Made by a program: the position numbers and the translations under genes. The notes under the pieces are model-generated. The model was not told where the DNA came from and did not search any database. It saw only the letters and a program-made list of their open reading frames with translations. 64,000 nucleotides of DNA from NCBI GenBank assembly GCA_021805775.1, contig JAJZED010000004.1, forward strand, positions 126,001 to 190,000, given 5' to 3'. This document shows positions 6,532 through 13,586 of the stretch, piece by piece; position 1 is the stretch's first letter, and each line of letters starts with the position of its first letter. This stretch comes from a bacterium. GTDB taxonomy: Bacteria; Vulcanimicrobiota; Vulcanimicrobiia; Vulcanimicrobiales; Vulcanimicrobiaceae.

Positions 6532-7969
6532 CCTGAAAGCGCTTCAGCCGCACCTCCGCCGCGAGCTCGCTCGCAGGCGTTTCCTTGACTTCGCAACGTT
6601 CGTCGATCCGTCGTATAAGAAAGCGCGGCATCTGCGGGCGCTCGCCGACATCCTCGAACGAATCGAACGCGGAGAGCTTAAGCGGGTGATTGTTACGATG
6701 CCACCTCGGCATGGCAAGAGCAGAACATGTTCGCAGCTCTTCCCAGCTTGGTCGCTCGGACGTAACCCGAAGCGTGAGATCGTGCTCGCAGCTTATGGCA
6801 GCGATCTCGCCGAAGCCAATTCCCGACGCGTTCGCGATATCGTTTCGGCCAGCGAGTATCCATTCGACGTGACGCTGCGCGAAGATTCGCGGGCGGTACA
6901 TCGTTGGCAAACGGATCAAGGCGGCTTCGTCGTTGCGGCGGGGTGCGGAAGTGCGCTAACCGGTTTTGGAGCCGATTTGCTCGTCATCGACGATATCGTT
7001 CGCGATCGCGAAAGCGCTGATTCGGCGATTGTTCGCGAATCAACGTGGGCGTGGTATCAGGACGTTGCGCGCACGCGATTGCATCCTAGCGGCGCGCAAA
7101 TCATCGTCGGGACGCGGTGGCACGATGACGACTTCATCGGTCGATTGCTTGCGACGCCGGGATGGGAAGTGCTTTCGCTTCCGGCGATTGCCGACGAGAA
7201 CGATCCTCTTGGTCGCGTACCGGGCGAAGTATTGTGGCCCGAGCGTTTCCCGCTCGACGAATTGCCGAGCGCCGAACGAGGAGAGATCAGTTCGCGTTCG
7301 TTCTCGGCGCTCTATCAGCAACGGCCGGCGCCTGCAAAAGGCTCGCTCTTTAATCTTGATTGGTTCGACCGCCGATACGCCGTCGTGCCGACGCGGACGA
7401 AACCCGTTCGCGTAACCACCGTTGGGAGCGTGCAAGAGATCACTCACGACGTGTTCGTCATTCAAGCGATCGACGCAGCTGCAAAGACGGGCGTCGCAAA
7501 CGATTATTCGGTTATCGTTACGCTCGCGTTCGACGACGCCGATGTGTACCTCGTCGATATCGCCCGCCGTCGGGTGCAATTTGCCGAGCTTGTCGCAATG
7601 GTGAGACAGAACGCGCACCGCTATGCGCCAAGCGTCGTCTATATCGAGGACGCGAGCAACGGAACGCCCGTTATTCAGGCATTGCGGTCGCAATCATCGC
7701 TGCCGATCGTCCCGGTAACACCGAAGGGAAGCAAGACCTCGCGTGCCGAGGCGGTTACCCCTTGGTGCGAATCGCGACGCGTGATCTTACCTGAACGTGC
7801 TTCTTGGCTCGACGCTTTCGTCGATGAGGTCGCGAGCTTCCCGCTTGGTCGGCACGACGACCAAGTCGATGCGTTCGTACTCGCGCTCACGATGCTCGGG
7901 GCGTCGATTCAACGCCGGGATGAAACAAGGCGGCAAGAACGCGCGCTTTTCAGTTGGTTCGATCGGTGA
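6524..7969 (+). CDS. large terminase subunit (TerL)
   Basis: A 481-residue packaging motor. The ATPase domain shows Walker A TMPPRHGKSRT (58-68), Walker B DLLVIDDI (151-158) and motif III GTRWHDDD (196-203). The RNase H-like nuclease domain shows D317 (QAIDAAAK), E375 (VYIEDASNG) and the HDDQVDA motif (444-450). Both halves look intact, so the protein could cut and pump DNA. The ATG at 6524 is taken because it overlaps the previous stop; the longer frame from 6449 is a shadow. No portal gene, the normal docking partner, follows. Confidence 0.93.
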   Translation: MVDLKALQPHLRRELARRRFLDFATFVDPSYKKARHLRALADILERIERGELKRVIVTMPPRHGKSRTCSQLFPAWSLGRNPKREIVLAAYGSDLAEANSRRVRDIVSASEYPFDVTLREDSRAVHRWQTDQGGFVVAAGCGSALTGFGADLLVIDDIVRDRESADSAIVRESTWAWYQDVARTRLHPSGAQIIVGTRWHDDDFIGRLLATPGWEVLSLPAIADENDPLGRVPGEVLWPERFPLDELPSAERGEISSRSFSALYQQRPAPAKGSLFNLDWFDRRYAVVPTRTKPVRVTTVGSVQEITHDVFVIQAIDAAAKTGVANDYSVIVTLAFDDADVYLVDIARRRVQFAELVAMVRQNAHRYAPSVVYIEDASNGTPVIQALRSQSSLPIVPVTPKGSKTSRAEAVTPWCESRRVILPERASWLDAFVDEVASFPLGRHDDQVDAFVLALTMLGASIQRRDETRRQERALFSWFDR

Positions 7970-8063
7970 GTTACCGCCCGCGCCCACGCCGTATGGTGCG
8001 GCCTTCCACGCAAACATCGCTCATTCAGGCGCTTCGGCGTCATAGCAAAGAAAGGAATCTATC

Positions 8064-8360
8064 ATGGCATTTACGCCGCCAACCTACGTCCTTCCCGAAA
8101 CAATCGAAACCCTAAAAGGGGTCGTTGCCGAGCTGCGCGCCGAGGTGTTCGCTGTCCGCGAACGCGTCGGCAATGCGGAGGGTTGGACCTCCTCGCTCAA
8201 AGGCGAGATGAACACCCTGCGAGCAGAATCGAAAGCCTTACGCGAACTCCTCGAACAGCACCAGGATCAGTTCGCGCCTGCCGTCGTCGATGCGATCCTC
8301 AAAGGGTTCGCAATCGCTACTGCCCGTAACATCGGCAACGTCAAGGAGAAGCAGAAGTGA
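8064..8360 (+). CDS. small coiled-coil element protein
   Basis: A 98-residue protein with a good Shine-Dalgarno (AAGAAAGGAA). Residues about 12-70 have heptad spacing of L, V and A that suggests a coiled coil. No family recognised. It opens a run of four small overlapping genes in the place where a prophage would carry portal and head genes. Confidence 0.6.
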   Translation: MAFTPPTYVLPETIETLKGVVAELRAEVFAVRERVGNAEGWTSSLKGEMNTLRAESKALRELLEQHQDQFAPAVVDAILKGFAIATARNIGNVKEKQK

Positions 8361-8614
8361 ACCGCCTTGTGATCGACGGGCCAGCCGCGCAGCAAGGCGT
8401 GATGCGCGAAATAGACCTCCTCATCGCCGAGGTCGGTCACCAGCAACGCCGGATGAGCGAGATCGAGAGCAATCTTCAAAGGCACGCAGGCTCGGGCCTC
8501 GCAGAGCGGCTCCGCATCGAGCTCGCGTCGATCCGGGAAGGCTACGAACAGCTTGAACGCATCAACGCAGGCTCGGACCGCGACGTTTCCGAGCTCATGG
8601 AAGAAGGTGCCTAG
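8357..8614 (+). CDS. small helical element protein
   Basis: An 85-residue protein starting at a GTG that overlaps the previous stop by 4 bases. The central part (REIDLLIAEVGHQQRRMSEIE and following) is predicted to be a long amphipathic helix. It may pair with its coiled-coil neighbour. Function unknown. Confidence 0.55.
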   Translation: MNRLVIDGPAAQQGVMREIDLLIAEVGHQQRRMSEIESNLQRHAGSGLAERLRIELASIREGYEQLERINAGSDRDVSELMEEGA

Positions 8615-8826
8615 TGGGCCGCGATGCTATCGAACAGCTCATCCACGACTACGCTCGCTCTCCTCAAGCGGCCGAGGTTGACGCAGCACTCATCGCACGC
8701 GTTCGGAACATGGACTTCGCGCGAATCAACGAGCGCGAGCGCGAGCTGCTCACGCAAACCTTCTTTCGTCGCCCCAATAGCCGAGAACGGCTCGCGATCG
8801 AGGAAGCCATGAGCAAGCATGGCTAA
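8614..8826 (+). CDS. small hypothetical element protein
   Basis: A 70-residue charged helical protein. Its GTG start shares one base with the previous TAG, and its end overlaps the next ATG by 8 bases. Nothing in it points to a function. Confidence 0.55.
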   Translation: MGRDAIEQLIHDYARSPQAAEVDAALIARVRNMDFARINERERELLTQTFFRRPNSRERLAIEEAMSKHG

Positions 8827-9034
8827 CGAAGAACGGCGGCAAGCAGTCTCGCGTACCGCACGCATCCTCGCAAAAGCCGCAGGCAGAACTATCGTAGCCG
8901 TTGGGATAACCGATTCGTTTTCAAGCGACTCCTACCGCGGCGAAGAGATGCGACTGGGCTTCGACGACGGATCGTGCCTGTATATCGGCATCGGTTCGAC
9001 GCGCGGATTCTTAATTATCGACAGACTTCTTTAA
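8819..9034 (+). CDS. small hypothetical element protein
   Basis: A 71-residue protein; the C-terminal half (GEEMRLGFDDGSCLYIGIGSTRG) looks like a beta-rich domain. It is the last gene of the rightward unit and is followed within 25 bp by hairpins. Function unknown. Confidence 0.5.
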   Translation: MANEERRQAVSRTARILAKAAGRTIVAVGITDSFSSDSYRGEEMRLGFDDGSCLYIGIGSTRGFLIIDRLL

Positions 9035-9058
9035 CAAATAATCGTCGAACGAATCCTC

Positions 9059-9137
9059 AGAGCCCGCCCACAAGCGGGCTCTGCTCACGCTTTGCTTATA
9101 TATTTATCGTGAGCAGAGCGGGCGTTCGTGAGCAGAG
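9059..9137. terminator. overlapping hairpins at the end of the rightward unit
   Basis: Hairpin A pairs AGAGCCCGC (9059-9067) with GCGGGCTCT (9074-9082). Hairpin B pairs the 12-base GCTCTGCTCACG (9078-9089) with CGTGAGCAGAGC (9108-9119) around an AT-rich loop. They share 9078-9082, so both cannot form fully at once. A further GTGAGCAGAG lies at 9128-9137, 19 bp from the copy at 9109. Probably a terminator between convergent genes, though no clean T-run follows. Confidence 0.6.
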
Positions 9138-9271
9138 CGGAGCGCTCGAACCGACAAAGAGCCCTTAATATTTCCCGATTAACGGCAGGCAACGGGGGCT
9201 ACGCGAAGCCTCCGCGCGATCCCCACGCACCGCAGACAGACCCGCGGCCGATCCCCGAAGCCTCAATTTGC

Positions 9272-10198
9272 TCATTGCGACTGTGTCGCAAAAAACTTCA
9301 GCAGTTTCTCGGCCGAACGCTCCGCCGTTGGCAAGTCCTCGATATCGGAGCTGTTTCCGCCGTTGGTCACATACCAGTTGCGAGCACCTTGCGTTGCGGA
9401 ATCAAGTTCTGAGCGCGCGCTCTGAGCTTCGTCAAGGGCGTTCGCGATAGTTTCCGTGTTGCCGTTTCCGAGACCGTCTCGTATGCCCTTGATAGCCTCC
9501 TCATACTTTCCTGCGGCATCGAAGAGCTCGCCCTGAATAGACATCCACGCATTACCATCCGGCACTCCACTACTGTCTGCCGCGTCCTTCGCTTTCTTCA
9601 CGGCGTGTACCGCTTGGGCAAGTATTTGCTCGGCCTCCACGGCGTTACCGATTTCCTCCGCCCTCACTGCTAGCGAAACGGCTGCTCCCGCGAGCGCAAG
9701 TTCGTTCAGAACAGGGTTCCAATATACCTGAGCAGCTTCGCGAGCGGCGTGACGGCCCGTATACGTCGGGCTTGGCGTGCTCGACGCACCGCCGCCCTTT
9801 CCGGCACAAGTTTCGAGCCCCCATCCTATCAGGATCAGAGCGACTACGCCCGCGAGCATTTTCGCGCTGCCAGAAAATTGGCGGGGCGGCGTAACGCGAG
9901 GTGGGTTCATCTCGCGAATCCAATCGAGCAGGTCCTTCGCGCAGGCTGCTTCTGCGAAGTTCAGAGCGAGCATTGCGCTGGGTAGTGCGCCTGGCGACCG
10001 AAAGGTTATTGCGATCGTCGAGTCGCCGATGAGATACGCCGATTTAGTAAGAGCCGCACAATCGAATGTATGAAGCGCCCCGATGCCCTCACACAGTTTT
10101 ATATACAGAACCACTTGACCGGTCTCCCAGCTCACAATGACGTCTTGGACTGGGTTGTTCGTTCCGAGAAAACTCAGGGAAGCTTTGCGTTCTACCAT
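9272..10198 (-). CDS. membrane-anchored hypothetical protein, cargo-gene candidate
   Basis: A 308-residue protein read against the rest of the rightward unit. Residues 1-100 look globular. One hydrophobic segment (about 113-130) follows, then an Ser/Thr/Pro linker and a helical C-terminal domain with TPR-like spacing. No family recognised. A solitary reverse-strand gene between the last replication/packaging genes and the att site is the usual place for cargo such as defence or host-benefit genes. That role is inference. Confidence 0.55.
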   Translation of the reverse strand: MVERKASLSFLGTNNPVQDVIVSWETGQVVLYIKLCEGIGALHTFDCAALTKSAYLIGDSTIAITFRSPGALPSAMLALNFAEAACAKDLLDWIREMNPPRVTPPRQFSGSAKMLAGVVALILIGWGLETCAGKGGGASSTPSPTYTGRHAAREAAQVYWNPVLNELALAGAAVSLAVRAEEIGNAVEAEQILAQAVHAVKKAKDAADSSGVPDGNAWMSIQGELFDAAGKYEEAIKGIRDGLGNGNTETIANALDEAQSARSELDSATQGARNWYVTNGGNSSDIEDLPTAERSAEKLLKFFATQSQ

Positions 10199-10448
10199 CG
10201 ATGCCTCGTCTTCGAAAGATTGGAGCGCTTCAACCTCGGTGTGGTCGACTTTTAACGTACACGACTTTACGCGTTCAACCGGCGAAGGCCCCTCAAGGAT
10301 GGGCCGCGACTCCCTGGATATCCCCGAGGCCGGGGCGTGGCCGCCGAGCCCGCAGCCACTAAGCAGCTACACGCAGGGGCTACGTCCCGACTCAATGCCC
10401 TTGGTTAGAGGCAACGCGTCAACGCATCCGATTTTCGGCAAGAATAGT

Positions 10449-10467
10449 GGCCCACATTTGGCCCACA
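10449..10467 (+). repeat. right arm-type integrase site (19-bp repeat)
   Basis: Exact copy, same orientation, of the 19-bp sequence at 1798-1816. It ends 109 bp before the attR core. See the left copy for interpretation. Confidence 0.65.
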
Positions 10468-10509
10468 TACCGTGTAAAACTAGAGACTACTCTTAACGAC
10501 AAGAACGAG

Positions 10510-10538
10510 CGGAAACCCTTATCATATAATGGTTTCCG
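10510..10538. repeat. inverted repeat near attR
   Basis: CGGAAACC (10510-10517) and GGTTTCCG (10531-10538) are perfect inverted arms around an AT-rich 13-base centre. Lying between the arm repeat and the core, it could be a site for excisionase or a DNA-bending protein. It could also act as a terminator. Confidence 0.45.
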
Positions 10539-10576
10539 TCGTATTGCGTTGTTTAGAGTTTTTCGAATACTTCGAA

Positions 10577-10599
10577 TTCAATCCCCATCAACGGCTCCA
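10577..10599 (+). repeat. attR core (23-bp direct repeat)
   Basis: Exact copy of the 3' end of tRNA-Thr(GGT) at 1729-1751 but without the rest of a tRNA, as expected for the right junction of a tRNA-targeting element. Confidence 0.93.
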
Positions 10600-10665
10600 G
10601 CCTCGCTCGTCGCGCTGCGGATCTCTTGCATCCGACGGGCGCGCTTCGACGTTCTTCCTAAACGT

Positions 10666-11073
10666 ATGAGCGAATCACCGACCCCGGAAATTCATCGTAG
10701 CGAAGCCGAGTGGCGTGCCCTTCTTGGGGAGGAGCGTTATCATGTTTTGCGCGAGGCCGGCACGGAACGCCCGTTTAGCGGTTCGTTGCTCGCCCTGGAT
10801 GCCGAAGGAAGCTATCTCTGCGGGGGATGCGGCGCCGCCCTTTTCGCCGCCGAGGCGAAGTTCGATTCGCACTGCGGGTGGCCGAGCTTTACGCATCCGG
10901 AGGAATTGGAGCGCGTTCGACTGATCGAGGATCGCAGCCACGGTATGCTTCGCACCGAGGTCCGCTGCAAATGCTGCGACTCGCACCTCGGGCATGTTTT
11001 TGACGATGGACCCGGCCCCGAGGGAACGCGTTATTGCATCAACTCGCTTGCTCTGTTCTTTCAGCCGGAGTAA
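10666..11073 (+). CDS. msrB: peptide-methionine (R)-S-oxide reductase
   Basis: A 135-residue MsrB that repairs methionine-R-sulfoxide in proteins using thioredoxin. Zinc-site cysteines C52/C55 (LCGGCG) and C101/C104 (CKCC) are present, as are GWPSF (71-75) and the catalytic C124 in RYCINS. Length is that of a stand-alone MsrB. The ATG at 10666 is chosen; the longer frame runs back into the attR region. It is the first chromosomal gene after the element. A free-Met-sulfoxide reductase lies 5 kb downstream. Confidence 0.93.
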   Translation: MSESPTPEIHRSEAEWRALLGEERYHVLREAGTERPFSGSLLALDAEGSYLCGGCGAALFAAEAKFDSHCGWPSFTHPEELERVRLIEDRSHGMLRTEVRCKCCDSHLGHVFDDGPGPEGTRYCINSLALFFQPE

Positions 11074-11190
11074 TGCTGCGGTCTTTACGAAAAAGAAACA
11101 TTACTTGCCGAACGCACCCCCGTCGTGCCGCAAATCCGAAGAAACCGTGTGACGAGAGGCTGAAAAAACTTAACATCTCCGGAGGGAGGG

Positions 11191-13158
11191 TTGCGCCTGA
11201 AACGGAAGCGCGAGCCTGGGATGGGAGCCGCCAAAAGTCATACGCTGCCCGTCGATCTCGGTGAAGTTCTCGAACGCATCACCGACGGTTTCTTCGTGCT
11301 TGATCGAGAGATGCACATTCGTTTCATGAACGGGGAGGCAAAACGTCTCCTTGGAGCGGTCGGACGCGATGTCGTCGGGATGCGCGTCCGCGATCTCTTC
11401 CCGACCTTCGCCAACTCGGTCTTCGAAGAGCAGTACCAGAAGGCGATCGATACCGGCACTCCGACCGCGTTCATCGAATATTCTCTCACTTCGTATCTCT
11501 GGTTCGATGTGAAGGCTTTTCCCGCGCCCGACGGCGTCTCGGTCTACTTCCGCGACGTCAGCGAGCGAGTCGAAGCCGAGCGCGTCATGGCCGAACGCAA
11601 CAATGAGCAGGCCGCGCTCATCGAATTCGGACGCCTCGCGCTTTCGCAGGCCTCGCTCGCGCGCGTGAGCGAGGATGCGTTGGAACTGCTCGGCACTTAC
11701 CTCGATGCTCCCGCTGCCGAAATGTATCGATACCGCCCGTCGCTCGACCGCTACGAACGTGTCGGCGAACTCGGCGAGGCTGTCGCAGCACCGATATCCG
11801 ATGGCGAGACGCTCGATTTTTCCGGCTCCGCGCAGATTCGGCGGGCCGAGCCTATCGTGGTCGATAAGCTCACCGAAGAGTCGCCGCTCCTCGATGCGCG
11901 GGCGCGAATGGCGAAGGGGGTCCAATCGGTTGCCTGCATTCCCATCGGTACCGAGAGCGAGCCGATCGGTATGATCGTAGTTGGGAGCCAGCGCGCGAAC
12001 TATTTCGACGAATCGCGGCAGCGCTTTATTGAAAGCGTCGCAACGACGATTGCCGAAGTTTTTCACAGTTCTCGTGCCACCGCGCAGACCCGCGAAATTC
12101 TCGACAGCATAACCGACGCTTTCGTCGCAGTCGATAAGTCGTTGCATATTATCTACGTGAACGAACGTCTAGCGCAATTTTATCGGGCGAAAAAGGACTC
12201 GCTCATCGGGCGACCGGTGATGGATTTCGTCGAACCTTCATCGGAAAGTATGGTACGCGCCGCGTTCGAAGAAGCTCTTGCAAGCCGCAAGCCGGTAACG
12301 CTGGAATTGCGCTCGAGCGCCAACGGCCGATGGTACGATATGCGCATTTATCCCTTGGCCGATGGGCTCGCGGGATATATTCGCGATATCACCAATCGCA
12401 TCAGAAGCGAACGAGAGATCCGCGATCTCAATGCGACGCTCGAACAACGAGTTGCTGAAAGAACGGTGCAACTCGAGGCTGCAAATAAAGAACTTGAAGC
12501 GTTTGCGTATTCCGTCTCACACGATCTGCGAGCGCCTTTGCGCGCGATCGACGGTTTCAGCCAAGTCCTCGAAGAAGATTATCAGGAGGTGCTCGACGAT
12601 GCGGCTCGGGGTTACCTCGGGCGCGTGCGCTCGGCTGCCAAGCGCATGGCGGAACTCATTGACGCACTCCTGCGTCTTGCGAAAATAGCGCGAGCGCCGA
12701 TCCATTACGAAAAAATCGACTTAAGCGATATCTTTGCCGGTATCGTCGCAGAGATTCGAGTTGCCGAACCCGAGCGTCATGTCGAAATCGAAATCGAGCC
12801 CGGCCTGACCGCATACGGCGACCCGGCGCTCGTGCGGGCCGCGATCGGCAATCTTGTTGGAAACGCCTGGAAGTTCACGAGAAATACGGAACGTCCGGCG
12901 ATGGGCTTTGGGCGCGACGCCTCGGGAGAGTTTTTTGTAAGCGATAACGGCGCCGGGTTCGACATGGCGTATGCGAATAAACTTTTCGGTGCATTTCAGC
13001 GCCTTCACGCTGCCGATGAGTTCGAGGGAACGGGAATTGGCCTAGCCACCGTCGCACGCATCATCCATCGACACGGGGGGACCCTCCGAGCCGAGGGAGC
13101 GGTCGGTCGTGGAGCATCGTTTTGGTTCACGCTTCCAACGGAGGTTCCGATACAGTGA
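11191..13158 (+). CDS. PAS-GAF-PAS sensor histidine kinase, cytoplasmic
   Basis: A 655-residue protein if the TTG at 11191, preceded by GGAGGGAGG, is used; an ATG at 11221 is the alternative. Domains: PAS (about 20-125), GAF (140-295), PAS (300-405), coiled coil, HisKA with H444 (SVSHDLRAPLRAI) and HATPase with N-box NLVGNAWKFT, DNGAGFD and GTGIGLA. No membrane segment. The HisKA-HATPase half resembles bacteriophytochrome-type kinases, but the GAF lacks an obvious chromophore context. It overlaps the next response-regulator gene by 4 bases, so that regulator is the likely partner. Confidence 0.88.
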   Translation: MRLKRKREPGMGAAKSHTLPVDLGEVLERITDGFFVLDREMHIRFMNGEAKRLLGAVGRDVVGMRVRDLFPTFANSVFEEQYQKAIDTGTPTAFIEYSLTSYLWFDVKAFPAPDGVSVYFRDVSERVEAERVMAERNNEQAALIEFGRLALSQASLARVSEDALELLGTYLDAPAAEMYRYRPSLDRYERVGELGEAVAAPISDGETLDFSGSAQIRRAEPIVVDKLTEESPLLDARARMAKGVQSVACIPIGTESEPIGMIVVGSQRANYFDESRQRFIESVATTIAEVFHSSRATAQTREILDSITDAFVAVDKSLHIIYVNERLAQFYRAKKDSLIGRPVMDFVEPSSESMVRAAFEEALASRKPVTLELRSSANGRWYDMRIYPLADGLAGYIRDITNRIRSEREIRDLNATLEQRVAERTVQLEAANKELEAFAYSVSHDLRAPLRAIDGFSQVLEEDYQEVLDDAARGYLGRVRSAAKRMAELIDALLRLAKIARAPIHYEKIDLSDIFAGIVAEIRVAEPERHVEIEIEPGLTAYGDPALVRAAIGNLVGNAWKFTRNTERPAMGFGRDASGEFFVSDNGAGFDMAYANKLFGAFQRLHAADEFEGTGIGLATVARIIHRHGGTLRAEGAVGRGASFWFTLPTEVPIQ

Positions 13159-13586
13159 GTACCCCATACATTCTCCTCATCGAGGACAGCGACGACGATA
13201 TCGAATTGACGAAACGAGCTTTCGCAAAAAATCATATTCTCAACGAAATCGTTATTTTGCGTGACGGGGAAAAAGCGGTAAACTTTCTATTCGATGAAGC
13301 CTTCGATGGGAAGGGAACCCCACAGTTTATTTTGCTCGATCTCAAGCTTCCAAAGGTATCCGGGCTCGAACTCCTGGAACGGATACGAAGCCACGACTCG
13401 ACCCGCCTTATTCCGACGGTGATCCTGACGTCGAGCAAACAAGATGAAGACCTCTTGGCGGGCTACCGACTGGGCGTCAATAGCTACGTGCGCAAACCGG
13501 TCGACTTCAACGAATTCGTCGAGGCGGTACGCCAGGTCGGCCTCTACTGGCTCGTGCTGAACCAGATCCCGCGTTCGAGCCTATGA
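13155..13586 (+). CDS. single-domain response regulator (Rcp1-like)
   Basis: A 143-residue receiver domain with no output domain. Phosphoacceptor D62 (LLDLKLP), acidic pocket D11/D13, T92 and K114 (RKPVDF) are all present. The sequence after the acidic pocket and the length are those of the Rcp1/phytochrome-partner group. The GTG at 13155 overlaps the kinase stop and follows GGAGGTT; the earlier in-frame ATG at 13122 lies inside the kinase gene. Likely the phosphotransfer partner of the upstream kinase. Confidence 0.9.
   Translation: MSTPYILLIEDSDDDIELTKRAFAKNHILNEIVILRDGEKAVNFLFDEAFDGKGTPQFILLDLKLPKVSGLELLERIRSHDSTRLIPTVILTSSKQDEDLLAGYRLGVNSYVRKPVDFNEFVEAVRQVGLYWLVLNQIPRSSL

Larger units (their letters stand above)
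1729..10599. mobile_element. tRNA-Thr-integrated phage satellite-like element (8.87 kb)
   Basis: Bounded by an exact 23-bp direct repeat, with an integrase next to the left boundary and a second pair of 19-bp repeats just inside both ends. The right-reading genes from 3987 to 9034 form one tightly overlapped unit: excisionase-like protein, RepA-like ATPase, HTH/small terminase candidate, large terminase and four tiny genes. A CI-like repressor reads left. I found no portal, protease, capsid, tail, holin or lysin gene. This gene set suggests a satellite that packages itself into a helper phage capsid, or the remnant of a prophage that lost its structural block. The intact att repeats and uninterrupted reading frames favour a functional element. 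Confidence 0.85.
10199..10665. other. non-coding right end of the element and msrB upstream region
   Basis: No convincing gene. It holds the right 19-bp arm repeat, an AT-rich inverted repeat at 10510-10538 and the attR core. From 10600 to 10665 it is chromosomal sequence upstream of msrB. Confidence 0.7.

Noticed and set aside
7966-8110. Possible truncated portal-protein start (GTG overlapping the terL stop)
   Set aside because: Only about 48 codons of Arg-rich sequence with no portal motif, and it overlaps the better-supported gene at 8064.
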